Source: Rhizoctonia solani
Taxonomy: Eukaryota; Basidiomycota; Agaricomycetes; Cantharellales; Ceratobasidiaceae
Direction: 5' to 3'
Length of the DNA stretch: 64,000 bases
NCBI RefSeq assembly: GCF_016906535.1
Contig: NC_057380.1
Span: 62,001 to 126,000, forward strand
Position numbers and translations under genes: made by a program. Position 1 is the stretch's first letter. Each line of letters starts with the position of its first letter. Below are positions 11,081 to 21,708 of this stretch, piece by piece. The notes under the pieces were generated by a model, which worked only from the letters and a program-made list of their open reading frames with translations, had not been told where the DNA came from and ran no database searches.

Positions 11081-12008
11081 TCGTGTGTCCATACTCTGTA
11101 CCCCGTAACGTTACAAGGACGTCTTCTCCTTTACTCTGGTCCTTGTTCGTCGCATCTCCACCTCTTGAGTTCACTCTATCGCACACAATTAATGTGAGTA
11201 TCTTGGGTCCGGAAATACAAACGATCTTCTTAAGCGCTGGGATCCATGACCACTTTTAACGATAGAGCTACCAGAATATTAATGAGATCGGGCACAAATC
11301 AGGAACCCTATTAGATAACTGAATTCCGAGGTAAACCAGTCAGCCTGAACTCAATACTTCGGGTGGGTACTACTTGTGAGTTGATTCGGTCCTTCAGAGC
11401 GAGAGTTCCGCCCATGGCCCAATCACAAATCCTCTCACCAGGAAACTACAAGGTTGACATGGCCAACGTCTGTACATCTTCTATCTGGTTTGGGAACTGG
11501 TCCATATGCCTGCTAAGGCAAAAACGACCAAGTTCGCCATCATTTTTACGGGCTTTAGACTGCTCCTAATTCGATATTAGCACTGATAAGACGCCTCGAG
11601 CTTTCAGGATGTTACGGTTCTCGGAAATTAGAGTGGCTCTGGTCTATTTGATCTGGAATATATGGGCGTCTTTCTGTGTTTGGTGAGCCCAATCTCCATA
11701 TGTTTCGCTTCTGAAAGAACCACTGAGCTTCTGTGGCCCAGGATGCTCGATGTCAAGCTTAAACCAAAAGTAGTAAACCGAATTGCGCATGGTCTACTCG
11801 TTCGCCTAAGAATCCTATCCTCCACATTTGACTACATATACATACGCACTGGATTTCAGGGAACCACCTTATCAGACACCCCTCCGACCCCTAACTCTGA
11901 CACTACTTTGTTCGTGGTCTATATACAACCCCATCCACGCCGTGAGTGTCAACTCACTCACCCTTCAGCTGACTACTTACTCCTTACAGTGCCTCTTACC
12001 ACCTGCTA
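11081..12008. other. Intergenic region with patatin-gene promoter
   Basis: No convincing gene. TATATA at 11920..11925, followed by a C-rich, CT-rich stretch, is placed about 84 bp upstream of the lipase ATG and is a plausible TATA element. Open frames here are short and lack recognisable content. Confidence 0.45.
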
Positions 12009-13585
12009 ATGTTTTCTTTGAGTCGCCATATCAAGTCTCAGGTGGGAAATGTTACCGATACCGTCACCTCCCTCGGCGCTAGTGGCTTGAAAAGGGCCAA
12101 CGATCTCACGGGAGGAGTGATTCTGGACTCAGACATATCCTCTCCCGCTGTAGAGCGGCCCAAGACAGCCGATATTCCCAAGCTCGACACGCTTCGCAGA
12201 TCCCGCATTCTTTCTCTTGACGGTGGAGGAGTACGCGGATACTCGGCCCTCATTATTCTTGAAGCATTTATGCTGCGCGTTAGGCTTCACTATGGGGTCG
12301 AGGAGGATATTCTCCCGGCCGATTTCTTTGATCTGATTATTGGTACAAGTACGGGCGGCGTCATGGCTCTCATGTTAGGACGTATGCGTATGAGCATTAC
12401 GGACTGTATCAAGGCGTACCAGACTCTGTCGTGCAAGATATTCGGAGGAGGCATAGCAACAACCGTCTTGAGCGGAGGACTACTTGGTACTGGGCGAGGC
12501 CTTGGTCTGGGTATGGGCGTAGTCAAAGGCCGAGAACTCGATAATTTCTTCAACATGGCAATGTCCTCAGCTATCATGGGCGAGCCAGCGATGTACGATG
12601 CAGCGAAAATGGAGAAGCACGTGAAACGGACTATCAAAACTCAGCCGCATACATGGGATGACGAAGATGCACTTCTTGAGGAAAAGGACTCCAATAACTG
12701 CCATACAGCCATAGTTACCGCTTGTCAGACTAATGCGGTTACTCCCCATCTTATGCGCTCTTATCTTCGCCGTGATCAACCTACGTCCGACAAGGTCAAA
12801 ATCTGGGAAGCTGCTCGAGCAACCAGCGCTGCGCCGGCCTTTTTTGCCCCTATTAGCATAGGTGATAAGGGCGTTCAGTATGTCGACGGGGCGGTCAGTG
12901 GACACTGTAATCCTGCTACTCTAGCTCGTGAGGAGGCCGAAGTTTTATGGCCTGGAAGAGAGAATTGGTTGCTTTTGTCACTGGGTACTGGGGCTCCAGC
13001 CGAGGTCTCCTTGTCGGGCCAACTACCCCAAAAATTACTCGGCTTTATTGGCTTGTCGTCCAATGCAATACAGGTGCATGAGGGAGCCGCTCGGAGCTAC
13101 CATCAGACATACCAAACGGGGCACTCGCCATATATTCGTCTCTCCGTCGAGCATTCCATCGATACCGTCCGAATGGACGATCATGAAAAGATGCCTCAGG
13201 TCGCTGCAGCTACGACCTCCTACCTTTCCAAGGAGCTCACCAGGCAACTCCTCGATCATGCGGTCGAACTTTCGGTTGGAATGACGCCCATTATCAGGAG
13301 GGATTCGGAGTAAGTCACAAATACCCTCAAACAAGATAACCTAACGAGCCGCACAGCCGGCAAAGTATATTTAACTCCAGTCCGACGTTAACGACGAGCT
13401 ACCGTGACCACTATGGTATGATGACCCCGCCTCAATCTCCCCCTGGGACCCAACCTCCTTTCATATCTCTCCCACATATCGAGTCAAAACAGGAGGCAAT
13501 CTATAAGCCCGGACCGGGTGGGGTACCTTATACCGATGAACAGTGTCTCAGTCCAACTGACAGCTCTGTTCAACAAACTCGGTAA
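12009..13585 (+). CDS. Patatin-like phospholipase
   Basis: Exons 12009..13309 and 13357..13585, a 47-nt intron, 509 aa. The patatin domain starts near residue 65 with the oxyanion-hole motif DGGGVRG, followed by the nucleophile elbow GTSTGG (catalytic Ser) and the DGAVSG motif holding the catalytic Asp near residue 296. These give a Ser-Asp dyad acyl hydrolase acting on phospholipids or other acyl lipids. There is no signal peptide, transmembrane helix or recognisable fused repeat/NTPase domain, so it is a single-domain cytosolic form. The C-terminal ~75 residues, encoded by exon 2, are Pro/Ser-rich and probably disordered. Related patatins act in lipid turnover and, when fused to NTPases, in fungal allorecognition; nothing here shows the latter. 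Confidence 0.9.
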
Positions 13586-14196
13586 ATAATGCAATTCTTG
13601 GGCCGCACACCCCACTGAAGCTTGGTTTCTCTATTTTAAACTCTATGGACTTATAAAATGTCTTCTTATAAATGAATGCCTTGTAACCTCGGGATTGAAT
13701 ACATGCATACATTTGTGAAAAAACGGTTTAAGTCACCACAAGCTATCATACATGAGAGTCAAGATTCGAAGCTCATAGGATAACGTATCATTAAGAACAT
13801 TCAAATCTCGGTGCAGTAGCCTCTTTAAATGCTTGTCAACAAATGTTTCTCTGAAGGTGTAGATACGTTTACCTGCGACAAAGATGACTTGGACATATAT
13901 AGCTATACAGCGCAACGAAAGGTGCAATGAGAACGTCTTTTGGGACACGCGATGCAACATTTCTTCGCTGCATTATTAAAATTTTCAATTGAACAACACT
14001 GCCTTGGGCGTGGTCGAAAAACTTCGCGGGGATATCATAGCCGGTCACCGGCGTTCGGACGACCTGTGCATCTGCGGCAGTGCCAAGGGTCGACGTGATA
14101 CACGCATGCTGCTCCACTTATTCTAGATAAATTTCAAGCTATAGGGATCCCCGGTTCTTAGAACCCCAGAGGCGCTTTTGTGATATGAGGGATTTA
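13586..14196. other. Intergenic sequence before the copia insertion
   Basis: It contains two overlapping minus-strand frames (13733..13960 and 13869..14117) that look weakly coding, one of them including YDIPAKFFDHAQGSV, but I recognise no family and see no complete gene. They could be a worn exon of a lost gene. The region continues after the copia element at 26668; before the insertion this was a spacer between the lipase gene and MACPF/lectin gene 3. Confidence 0.35.
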
Positions 14197-14201
14197 ATGA
14201 T
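14197..14201. repeat. Target-site duplication of copia element (left, ATGAT)
   Basis: ATGAT lies directly before the TGTTA of the 5' LTR and is repeated at 26663..26667 directly after the 3' LTR. A perfect 5-bp duplication is the normal mark of an LTR-retrotransposon integration. Confidence 0.9.
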
Positions 14202-14467
14202 TGTTAAAGTAAATAACCGATCTCACAAGAGACATATATATGTATGCTCCGTATCTCATACTATGTACTGTCTCATCTCTGTTTCTTATCGTACAGTTTA
14301 CTCCCGCGATCATAGCTCATTCAGAGTTGTATTTAACACACATGCATCATGCATTAAATAGATGGGCTCGTTTATACTAAGTATCGTCATACAACATAAT
14401 CAGAGCTCAACGATTTAAAGCAAGATATATATATATAAGAAGTATATTCGCACGATTTACTTCAACA
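14202..14467 (+). repeat. 5' LTR of copia element
   Basis: 266 bp, beginning TGTTAAAG and ending CTTCAACA. No difference from the 3' LTR at 26397..26662 was found when read side by side. A TATATATATATAAG stretch lies near the end. Confidence 0.95.
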
Positions 14468-14482
14468 GGTTATGAGCCCCGG
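14468..14482 (+). other. Copia primer-binding site, half-tRNA type
   Basis: GGTTATGAGCCCCGG starts at the first base after the LTR. It is complementary to the anticodon stem-loop of eukaryotic initiator tRNA-Met (CUCAUAACC region), not to the 3' end of a tRNA. The same half-tRNA mode is known for Drosophila copia. Confidence 0.6.
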
Positions 14483-17400
14483 TGAGCTCTGAACAAACAC
14501 GCATATAACTAACTTTTTCTTTTTAAATCATCCAAACTGTCCGTCCCCGGAAATCAACAGCAGTCGACACCTCCGCAGTCGCCTCAACAACCACAGAATA
14601 CACACTTATCATCGTCGCAAGCAGCATCGGACGACTTACAACCAGAGTGGGCTGACCCCGAACCAACCAGTTTCATAGAAGCACCTAGATCAGCTGCATC
14701 CACACCAGAATCTATCGAATACTTACAGTGGCGATTACAACATCTAGGACAAGACGATCCATTATATCAACGAGTTGTTACAGCCCTAGATAATTATCAA
14801 CTTACTTTTGAGCTACCTCGATCACAAGGACTTGAACTCGACTCGCAAACGTGGGCTGAGAGACAGATAATATTAGTCGAATTATCAATACGAGATAACC
14901 TACTACTTTTCGACGAACTACCACTTGAGTACCCACCGACGCCGCCTGCATCAAATTTTCCCTTCAAAGTGTACGCACCCGAACAACCAATCAACATGTC
15001 CACGACAACAATATCCGACAATCACTATAAATTTCCGAGTCTGAAAGGGCGAGAAAACTATCATACATGGAAGATACAAATGCAAGACATGCTCGAAGAA
15101 TTTGAACTATGGGAAATCGTAAGCGGAACGAAAACTAGACCTACCACTGCCGTCACAACCCCCGGAGGTTCTCAAACGAGCACATCCCAATTAACCACGT
15201 CCCAAGAAAGTTTCGACAAGAAAAACCGACAAGCACTAGGAATCATACGCCGAAGAATCGAATCAGCACCCATGACACACGTAGCTCAATCAACAAACGC
15301 AAACGGAGCATGGGAATCACTTAAACGAATGTATGAATCAATCGGAACTGCAGCAATGACTTTACTACGAAACAAATTTACAAGCCTACGCATGAACAAG
15401 GGTGAAGATTTAGAACAACACATGCAGAAAGCCAGACAAGCATACGACGAGTTGAACATCGCACTCACTGCCGAAGGAATCACACGCGTAAACGAATTAG
15501 AGTTTATACAACAATTCTTAGCATCTCTACCCAAATCCTGGTCAATACTTGTATCGGTAATCGAACAAAACCCCGAATCAAGCGACCCAGACGGCGTTCA
15601 ATTAAGTCAACGCATATCATCAAGATTATTAACAGAATGGCATAGACGTAAAGCAAACGGACCAAATAAAAATACATCAGCTTTTTGGATTGGAAACAGA
15701 AACACAAACCGACCACCAAAAGACCGGCTTAACATTAAATGCCACAATTGCGGCATCACCGGACACATTCAACGTGAATGCCAAAAGCCCGGAGGAGGCG
15801 CTTACAAAGGCGGAAATTCAAACAGAACAACAAACAATAACAACCCCCGTGGCACATTCAGAGGAAGGGGAAATTTCAGAGGCCGTCAAAGGGGAAATCT
15901 CCATAATAATAACTCACAGAACCAATCAAATAATAGTACGCAACAACAAGCAAACCTATCCGCGCATACATACGATCCAGAAATTGCATTTGCTTTTCGT
16001 TGCCCTATATATCCTACACCTGCGTTAATCGGACCACCACGCGAGCCATATGGATATACAATAAATGAATTAGACTCAAACGATTGTAAAACCATTTTAG
16101 AAAAATTTGACCCCAAAGACACAAAGATAAACGGTCAAACCATTGCTCAATACGGGTTTGCAATGGACGACGCTTGGATTATTGACTCAGGAGCGTCATG
16201 TCATGTAACAAATCGATGCAAACATATTACGAACTTCAAGGAATTTTATTCGTCAGTAATCAGTATTGGAGGACAAGCCAAAATCGCAGGAATGGGCAAC
16301 GTAATATTAAATCTATCAACATCAGAACCGCAACAGACAAACGGAAGAACCAAATGGAACTCAACCGAGAAGATAACACTACACAACGTAGCCCTTGTAC
16401 CAGACTCACCAGTAAACCTCATATCACTATCAGCATGGACCGACCAATTTCCCAACGACCAAATAATCACCAAAAAAGAATCAATGTATTTCAAAAGGAG
16501 CAATAAAAAGAACGAATGGGAGACATACGCAAAAGCAAGAAAGATTGGCAAACGAAAAACCGGGAACTCATGGTATCTTGTGGGAACTACAAACCCAAAA
16601 CAAAATGCATACATTGGTCGATCATTAGCCGATTGGCATATCATTCTAGGACACACAGACCCACAAAATATTTTACGACTACGCGACGAGAAACTCGGAA
16701 GAAACCTCAAAATTACTGGAACACTTGACACTAATAGTCTATCCAATTGTATAGGCTGTATTAAAGGAAAGACAAGCGTCCAACCTTTCACAAAAGGACA
16801 ATCAGAACCCATACATAACATCGGCAATATCATATACTCAGACGTATGGGGACCAGCCCGTACGACATCTCTCCAAGGTAACAATTATTTTATTACATTC
16901 ATTGACGCCTTTAGCCGCTTTACTTTTGTGTATTTCATGAAACACAAGTCGGAAGCAGTCGAAAAATTCGTAAATTTCACACAATTTATACTAACACAGA
17001 AATCGATTGAAATCAAGCAAATTCATTTTGACAACGGAAAAGAAATGATAAACAAAAGGCTACAAGAATATTGCAATAAACAAGGGACTGAGATAACAAC
17101 AACAGCCCCGCACTCATCTCAACAGAACGGACTGGCCGAACGGCAAAATAGAACTTTTGTTGAAAGTGCGAGATCCATGATACACGGTCACTCAAATACT
17201 TGTGACATGCCGTTTCTATGGCAGGAAGCCATCGCATACAAATGCCTGCAAAAGAACAATATGCCCATACTAAGAAACAGAAAATGGATAGTACCTCAAA
17301 CACTCATTTTTGGGAAACCCATGGACATGTTGTTCTTTCAACTGTTTGGTACGACATGCCATGCACTCATCCAAGGAACTGGACAAGACAAACTCAGCTC

Positions 17401-19267
17401 AAAAACACGCACAGCAATTTTTACCGGCATTTCACGCAATTCAGGGGGAGCATGGCGATACCTCGCACTCCCAAACTGTAGCATACAAGAATCAAGAAAC
17501 GTCCGATTCCCACAACATTTACCCAACCCTGCGGCACCTTACGATGCCCCACCCCTTGGGCACTCCTCCAAGAGGAATTTAGAGGAATTAGAAGACAAAT
17601 GGATAGAAACCAAAGCGCCAAGTGAGGGGGAGATGGGAATCAAAATCAAACAACATACAAACAAGAACAATAACAACGTTCACACGCATACATTGGACAA
17701 AAACAAAGATTCCACTTGCTGCTCCAAAAACAATCAAAACACAGACGATATAAAAGACATTAACACAAACACAACCCCAACAACTGAAACAATTCAATTA
17801 CCGTCTACCCCCAAACAGAAACCTAACAGTATGCCTGCCGCTTGAACATCGCCGCATTCATTGTCTGAACGTCTGTACCCCCGTCCGCACATTCCACCGG
17901 CACCATCAAAGCCCGCAGTTCCCAGATTCACGCGCAGTAGAGCAACAGCTAGTAACGTACCACATACTTTTGAACAATTAAATAACTCAGGAAAATTGGT
18001 ACCACAATCAACAACAAGAAACTTTGAAAGCATAAACTGGATAAAAGCAATCAAAGATTTACAGAAAATCATAGACAAAAACATACGCAACCCCAATGAT
18101 ATTGATCCAACCAACTTATCAGAGTACGGCACAAACCCCAATATTGGAAACATCCCACATGAAGCAATGTCATCTCTGAATAATCAATGGCTCTCACAAG
18201 CGGATGAATCACATGAATTCAACAAATGGGCACAAGTAAACTATACCAGTCTGTTGCAATGGTTGCTTGACAAATACTTAGATGAACAAAACTCTCCCTG
18301 CTGGGAAGACGCAATCCAAGACCCACTCTTTGGCAATCTATGGCTGGAAGGCGGACAAGCCAAAATGAAGAGACTAATAGACGATGATGTATTTGACACC
18401 ATACTACAAGCTGAAGTACCAAGAGGACACAAAATTCTGGGATTGCAAAATGTCACAAAGCTGAAGTTAAATCATGACAGAACTCCAATCTTCAAAGTTT
18501 GCACGGTCGTTCAAGGACACCAACAGGAACCTGGTACATCATATAACAACACTTTTTCCAACACCCCAGCTTTTGAAGCCTTTTGCATAATGATTGCAGC
18601 AGCGGCCCACCATGATTTCAACGCACATATTATAGACGTTACCGGAGCATACACACACGCACCTATTGATTGACCACTCTACGTTGAGTTCCCAGAAGGT
18701 TTTGGCAAAAAGGGACCCTATGTTATGCACCTCAAGAAAGCTCTATACGGCACGCATCAATCAGGATATTTATGGGAACAATATCGCAACAACAAGATTG
18801 ATTCACTTGGCTACACAATCAACCCTGCCAACATATCCGTATTCACCCAAAACAAAGATAATATATTCACAATGATTATAGCTTACGTAGACAATTTCCT
18901 TATATGCTGTTTGAAAGGACACATCAACACAGTCAAATCCAAAATCATGAATCTATTCAACTGTAAGGACTTAGGCAAAGCAAAACAGTTTGTTGGCATC
19001 TCAATTTCACGCAATAGACCTAACAAGACAATCACTTTAACAAACAAAAAATACATCAAGGATATTATCAAGTTAGCTGGAATGACCGGTGCACCGCACG
19101 CATCATCACCAATGTCTCATACACACCCTGTTCTTGTACCCAAAGAAAAAGAAAATCAAAACAGCACATACCCATACGCAGCAAACATTGGTTGGTTACT
19201 ATGGATTGCTTGAACTATTTGACCCAACATTATGTTCACTGTATGCTTACTTGCTTGTTTTACAAGC

Positions 19268-19272
19268 GCATA
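19268..19272. repeat. Target-site duplication of gypsy element (GCATA), left copy
   Basis: GCATA precedes the 5' LTR and is repeated at 25717..25721 after the 3' LTR. Removing the insert and one copy restores the copia reading frame exactly. Confidence 0.92.
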
Positions 19273-19857
19273 TGTCATAGACACAATCGATACCAGGGAA
19301 TTTATTCCCATTTTCTCGAATTTAAACAAAGGCAAACGGACAACATTTTCGATCACGTGACTTCGGCGCTTATATCGTACGCTAAGCGCCGAGCCACGTC
19401 CCCATCCGCGCTTACCTCAGCATACGTAGCCACCTCCACCTGATGACATCATTATGACACGTCAGTGACACGTATGCATGAGTAAGGCCGACTGCAGAGC
19501 GGGGTTCTTATTGGATTACATATTGGATATAGTGTATTTGTAATTAGTCATTCTGTAGAATATATAAGGAGGCCAACCGACCATGGTAACACCCAGGTCA
19601 ATTACCTCTTGTTGCATCCCCATCACTGTACAAGGGCCTTAAGCCCAGTAACCCCACTTAGCTACTTAGTCCACACCGCCTTAAGCGGCTCTCTCGCTGT
19701 AGTTACATAGCTGGTCATCGCCCTTACGGCCTTGGTCATTGTAGTATAGCTGGTTGTTGCCGTAGGATAGCTTGTTGCCGCCTTACGCGGATCTCTACTT
19801 AGATATATCCGGCCGCAAGCACCTTCCCCCTTGACGTCCTTACAGACGTCTAGGACA
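19273..19857 (+). repeat. 5' LTR of gypsy element
   Basis: 585 bp, TG...CA ends. It holds the TATA box at 19560..19566. It differs from the 3' LTR at 13 positions; at six CpG sites this copy carries TpG or CpA where the 3' copy has CpG, and at five the reverse. Confidence 0.95.
19560..19566 (+). promoter_or_regulatory. Gypsy LTR TATA box
   Basis: ATATATAAGG is the only strong TATA element in the LTR (repeated at 25420..25426 in the 3' LTR). A start site 30-35 bp downstream would place the RNA 5' end at about 19595, in AGGTCAATTACCT, the stretch that pairs with the putative primer-binding site. Confidence 0.5.
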
Positions 19858-19859
19858 CT

Positions 19860-19871
19860 AGGTAATCGACC
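19860..19871 (+). other. Gypsy primer-binding site, possible self-priming
   Basis: AGGTAATCGACC begins two bases after the 5' LTR. Its reverse complement matches LTR positions 19595..19607 (AGGTCAATTACCT) at 12 of 13 bases when extended by one; the mismatch is again at a CpG. Tf1-type elements prime from the 5' end of their own RNA in this way. No fit to a tRNA 3' end (TGG...) is seen at this place. Confidence 0.45.
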
Positions 19872-20355
19872 TTACGTCGGTTGCAAACCGTATTGTACCC
19901 ACCACTAAGAATCAACAAACAAGAAGGGTACCTGTACTAGCACAAGCAAAATCACGTGATTGGGGCCACCTTGCGGGACAGAATAATCAAAAGTCCCCCA
20001 CCCCCACGTAGTAGCGAATTGCTATAAGGCAGACTACCACTATCGTCCGCATACCCACGGTTGCCGCACCTTCTACCAGCAACCTCAGACAGCAGATACA
20101 CCCGCTTGCAGAGACTAGACCCTACATTACGCCCGCCCACGGCTGTAATTAGCGGCACTTACTGTCCAACGCTAGGTCGTTTGACACAGAGGTTTAGCGT
20201 TCAAGTAGTCAAGCGCTCATAAGTCCTGATATAGGCACCCCGGCTACACAGCCCTCACTCCCCCTCACTCGCCCACCATTACCTTGCGCACTCCCACTCG
20301 CTCCTCCTCCCGGGCTTCTTCTCACGCTGGCCGCTCCTACCCGCCAACACATCCC

Positions 20356-21708
20356 ATGGCAACCCGCTCCCGGCCGCCCTCTCGAACCCGCTCCCCTATC
20401 GATCAAGGGGACCTGGGACCCTTCCTTCCGTCAGCCGCCCCTGTCGAGCTTGGGGAAGTATCCCTCAAGCGCGTCACACACCTCCTCCTTGGCCTCCTTG
20501 GCCAAGTCAAACGCCTCAAATGGGAAGTTGGGGAAATCAAAGAAGCAGGGATTGAAACCCGCACCAACGTCAAGAATATATCCCAAGCCGTCGATGTTGT
20601 CAAGGATGGGCTTAGAAGCCTCCAACTCCACGGGCCAAGGACCCCAGAAGATACCAAGCCCCCAATTGTGGAAGCAACGCCACGCCCCTTATCAAAAGTT
20701 GACCCTATTGGATCGACTAGTTGGGTCTTGTTCTGGCCCGAACCATCCAAAGGACTCCCCAGCTTTGCCCAACCCACTCCTGTACGAGCAGTGCCCCCGC
20801 GAGTGCCATCTCCCCCTCCATCTCTGCATCTCCAATCCCCAATTGGAACAGCAGCCCCTCCACCTCCGGCTCCAGCCGCCGCCTATCCTGCCCCGGTCAA
20901 AGTAGACCACCCAGACGCCTACACAGGCAAAATTGGGAGCAAAGCCAAGCAATGGCTCACAAGGATGTTGGCATGGACCCGGCTAAACGCCCGGATGTTC
21001 CCCACAGATCAGGAGGTCTTATCCTTCCTCCTGATGAATATGAAGGATACTGCTGGAGCCTGGGCCCATCCTCACCTCGACCAGCTTGGGTCACACCGAG
21101 CAATCATCCAAACAGTCAAAGGGTTCAAAATGGAGTTCCTGGCAGCATTTGGCAACCCTGATGCCACAAGGGCCGCCAAGCGGAAGATAACCACTCTTAC
21201 CCAGTCCGGCACGTGCGCGGACTATATTACGAAGTTCAGAACCCTGGCAATGGAACTGGACTGGAACAACGCGGCCCTTCGTGGCCAGTTTGCCCGCGGC
21301 CTTCACTGGGAAGTCAGCCGCCAAATTGCAACCCGCAAGCACCGGCCCCGCACACTTCTTGAGCTGCAAAATGCAGCACTTGTCATTGACAACGCTCTCC
21401 GCGAAGAGCGAGCTAGCCACCCACCGAGGGATAATAAGTCTAGCAGACCATCCAACCCTGCAAGGGGGACGAGTACCGGCCAAGCCACAACCGGTTCGAA
21501 GAAACTCTCCGATGACCCCAACTTTGTGTCGGAGGAAGAACGCAATCGCCGCCGCGCCGCAGGCGCCTGCATCAAGTGCGGCAAAATGGGTCACAAATTT
21601 GCGGAATGTTGCACGGGCTGGAAAGCCACCCCTATTGAGGACAAGGGGAAGGCTAAGGAAGCCGCCAAAATTGGCAAAGACTCCAAGTACCAATTGGGAA
21701 AAGAGTAA
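20356..21708 (+). CDS. Gypsy Gag protein
   Basis: 450 aa from ATG 20356; an upstream in-frame TTG at 20284 is not preferred because a good ATG follows. It forms the particle shell and packages RNA. The N-terminal 120 residues are basic and coiled, then a Pro-rich linker; the Ty3-type capsid region begins near residue 185 (YTGKIGSKAKQWLTRML) and ends near residue 370; the zinc knuckle CIKCGKMGHKFAEC (C-x2-C-x4-H-x4-C) is near residue 405. The frame ends in TAA at 21706 just after the slippery site, with pol in the -1 frame. No premature stop is present. Confidence 0.9.
   Translation: MATRSRPPSRTRSPIDQGDLGPFLPSAAPVELGEVSLKRVTHLLLGLLGQVKRLKWEVGEIKEAGIETRTNVKNISQAVDVVKDGLRSLQLHGPRTPEDTKPPIVEATPRPLSKVDPIGSTSWVLFWPEPSKGLPSFAQPTPVRAVPPRVPSPPPSLHLQSPIGTAAPPPPAPAAAYPAPVKVDHPDAYTGKIGSKAKQWLTRMLAWTRLNARMFPTDQEVLSFLLMNMKDTAGAWAHPHLDQLGSHRAIIQTVKGFKMEFLAAFGNPDATRAAKRKITTLTQSGTCADYITKFRTLAMELDWNNAALRGQFARGLHWEVSRQIATRKHRPRTLLELQNAALVIDNALREERASHPPRDNKSSRPSNPARGTSTGQATTGSKKLSDDPNFVSEEERNRRRAAGACIKCGKMGHKFAECCTGWKATPIEDKGKAKEAAKIGKDSKYQLGKE
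21696..21702 (+). other. Slippery heptamer for -1 frameshifting (gag to pol)
   Basis: In the gag frame the sequence reads TTG GGA AAA GAG TAA; G-GGA-AAA fits the X-XXY-YYZ rule for -1 ribosomal slipping and lies four codon-bases before the gag stop. The pol frame, open from here, is exactly the -1 frame. Confidence 0.65.

Noticed and set aside
16246..16884. 212-codon minus-strand open frame
   Set aside because: Antisense to the copia protease/integrase region, whose motifs are clear on the plus strand.
21091..21693. 200-codon minus-strand open frame
   Set aside because: It lies wholly antisense to the gypsy gag zinc-knuckle and capsid region and is a shadow of that coding bias.
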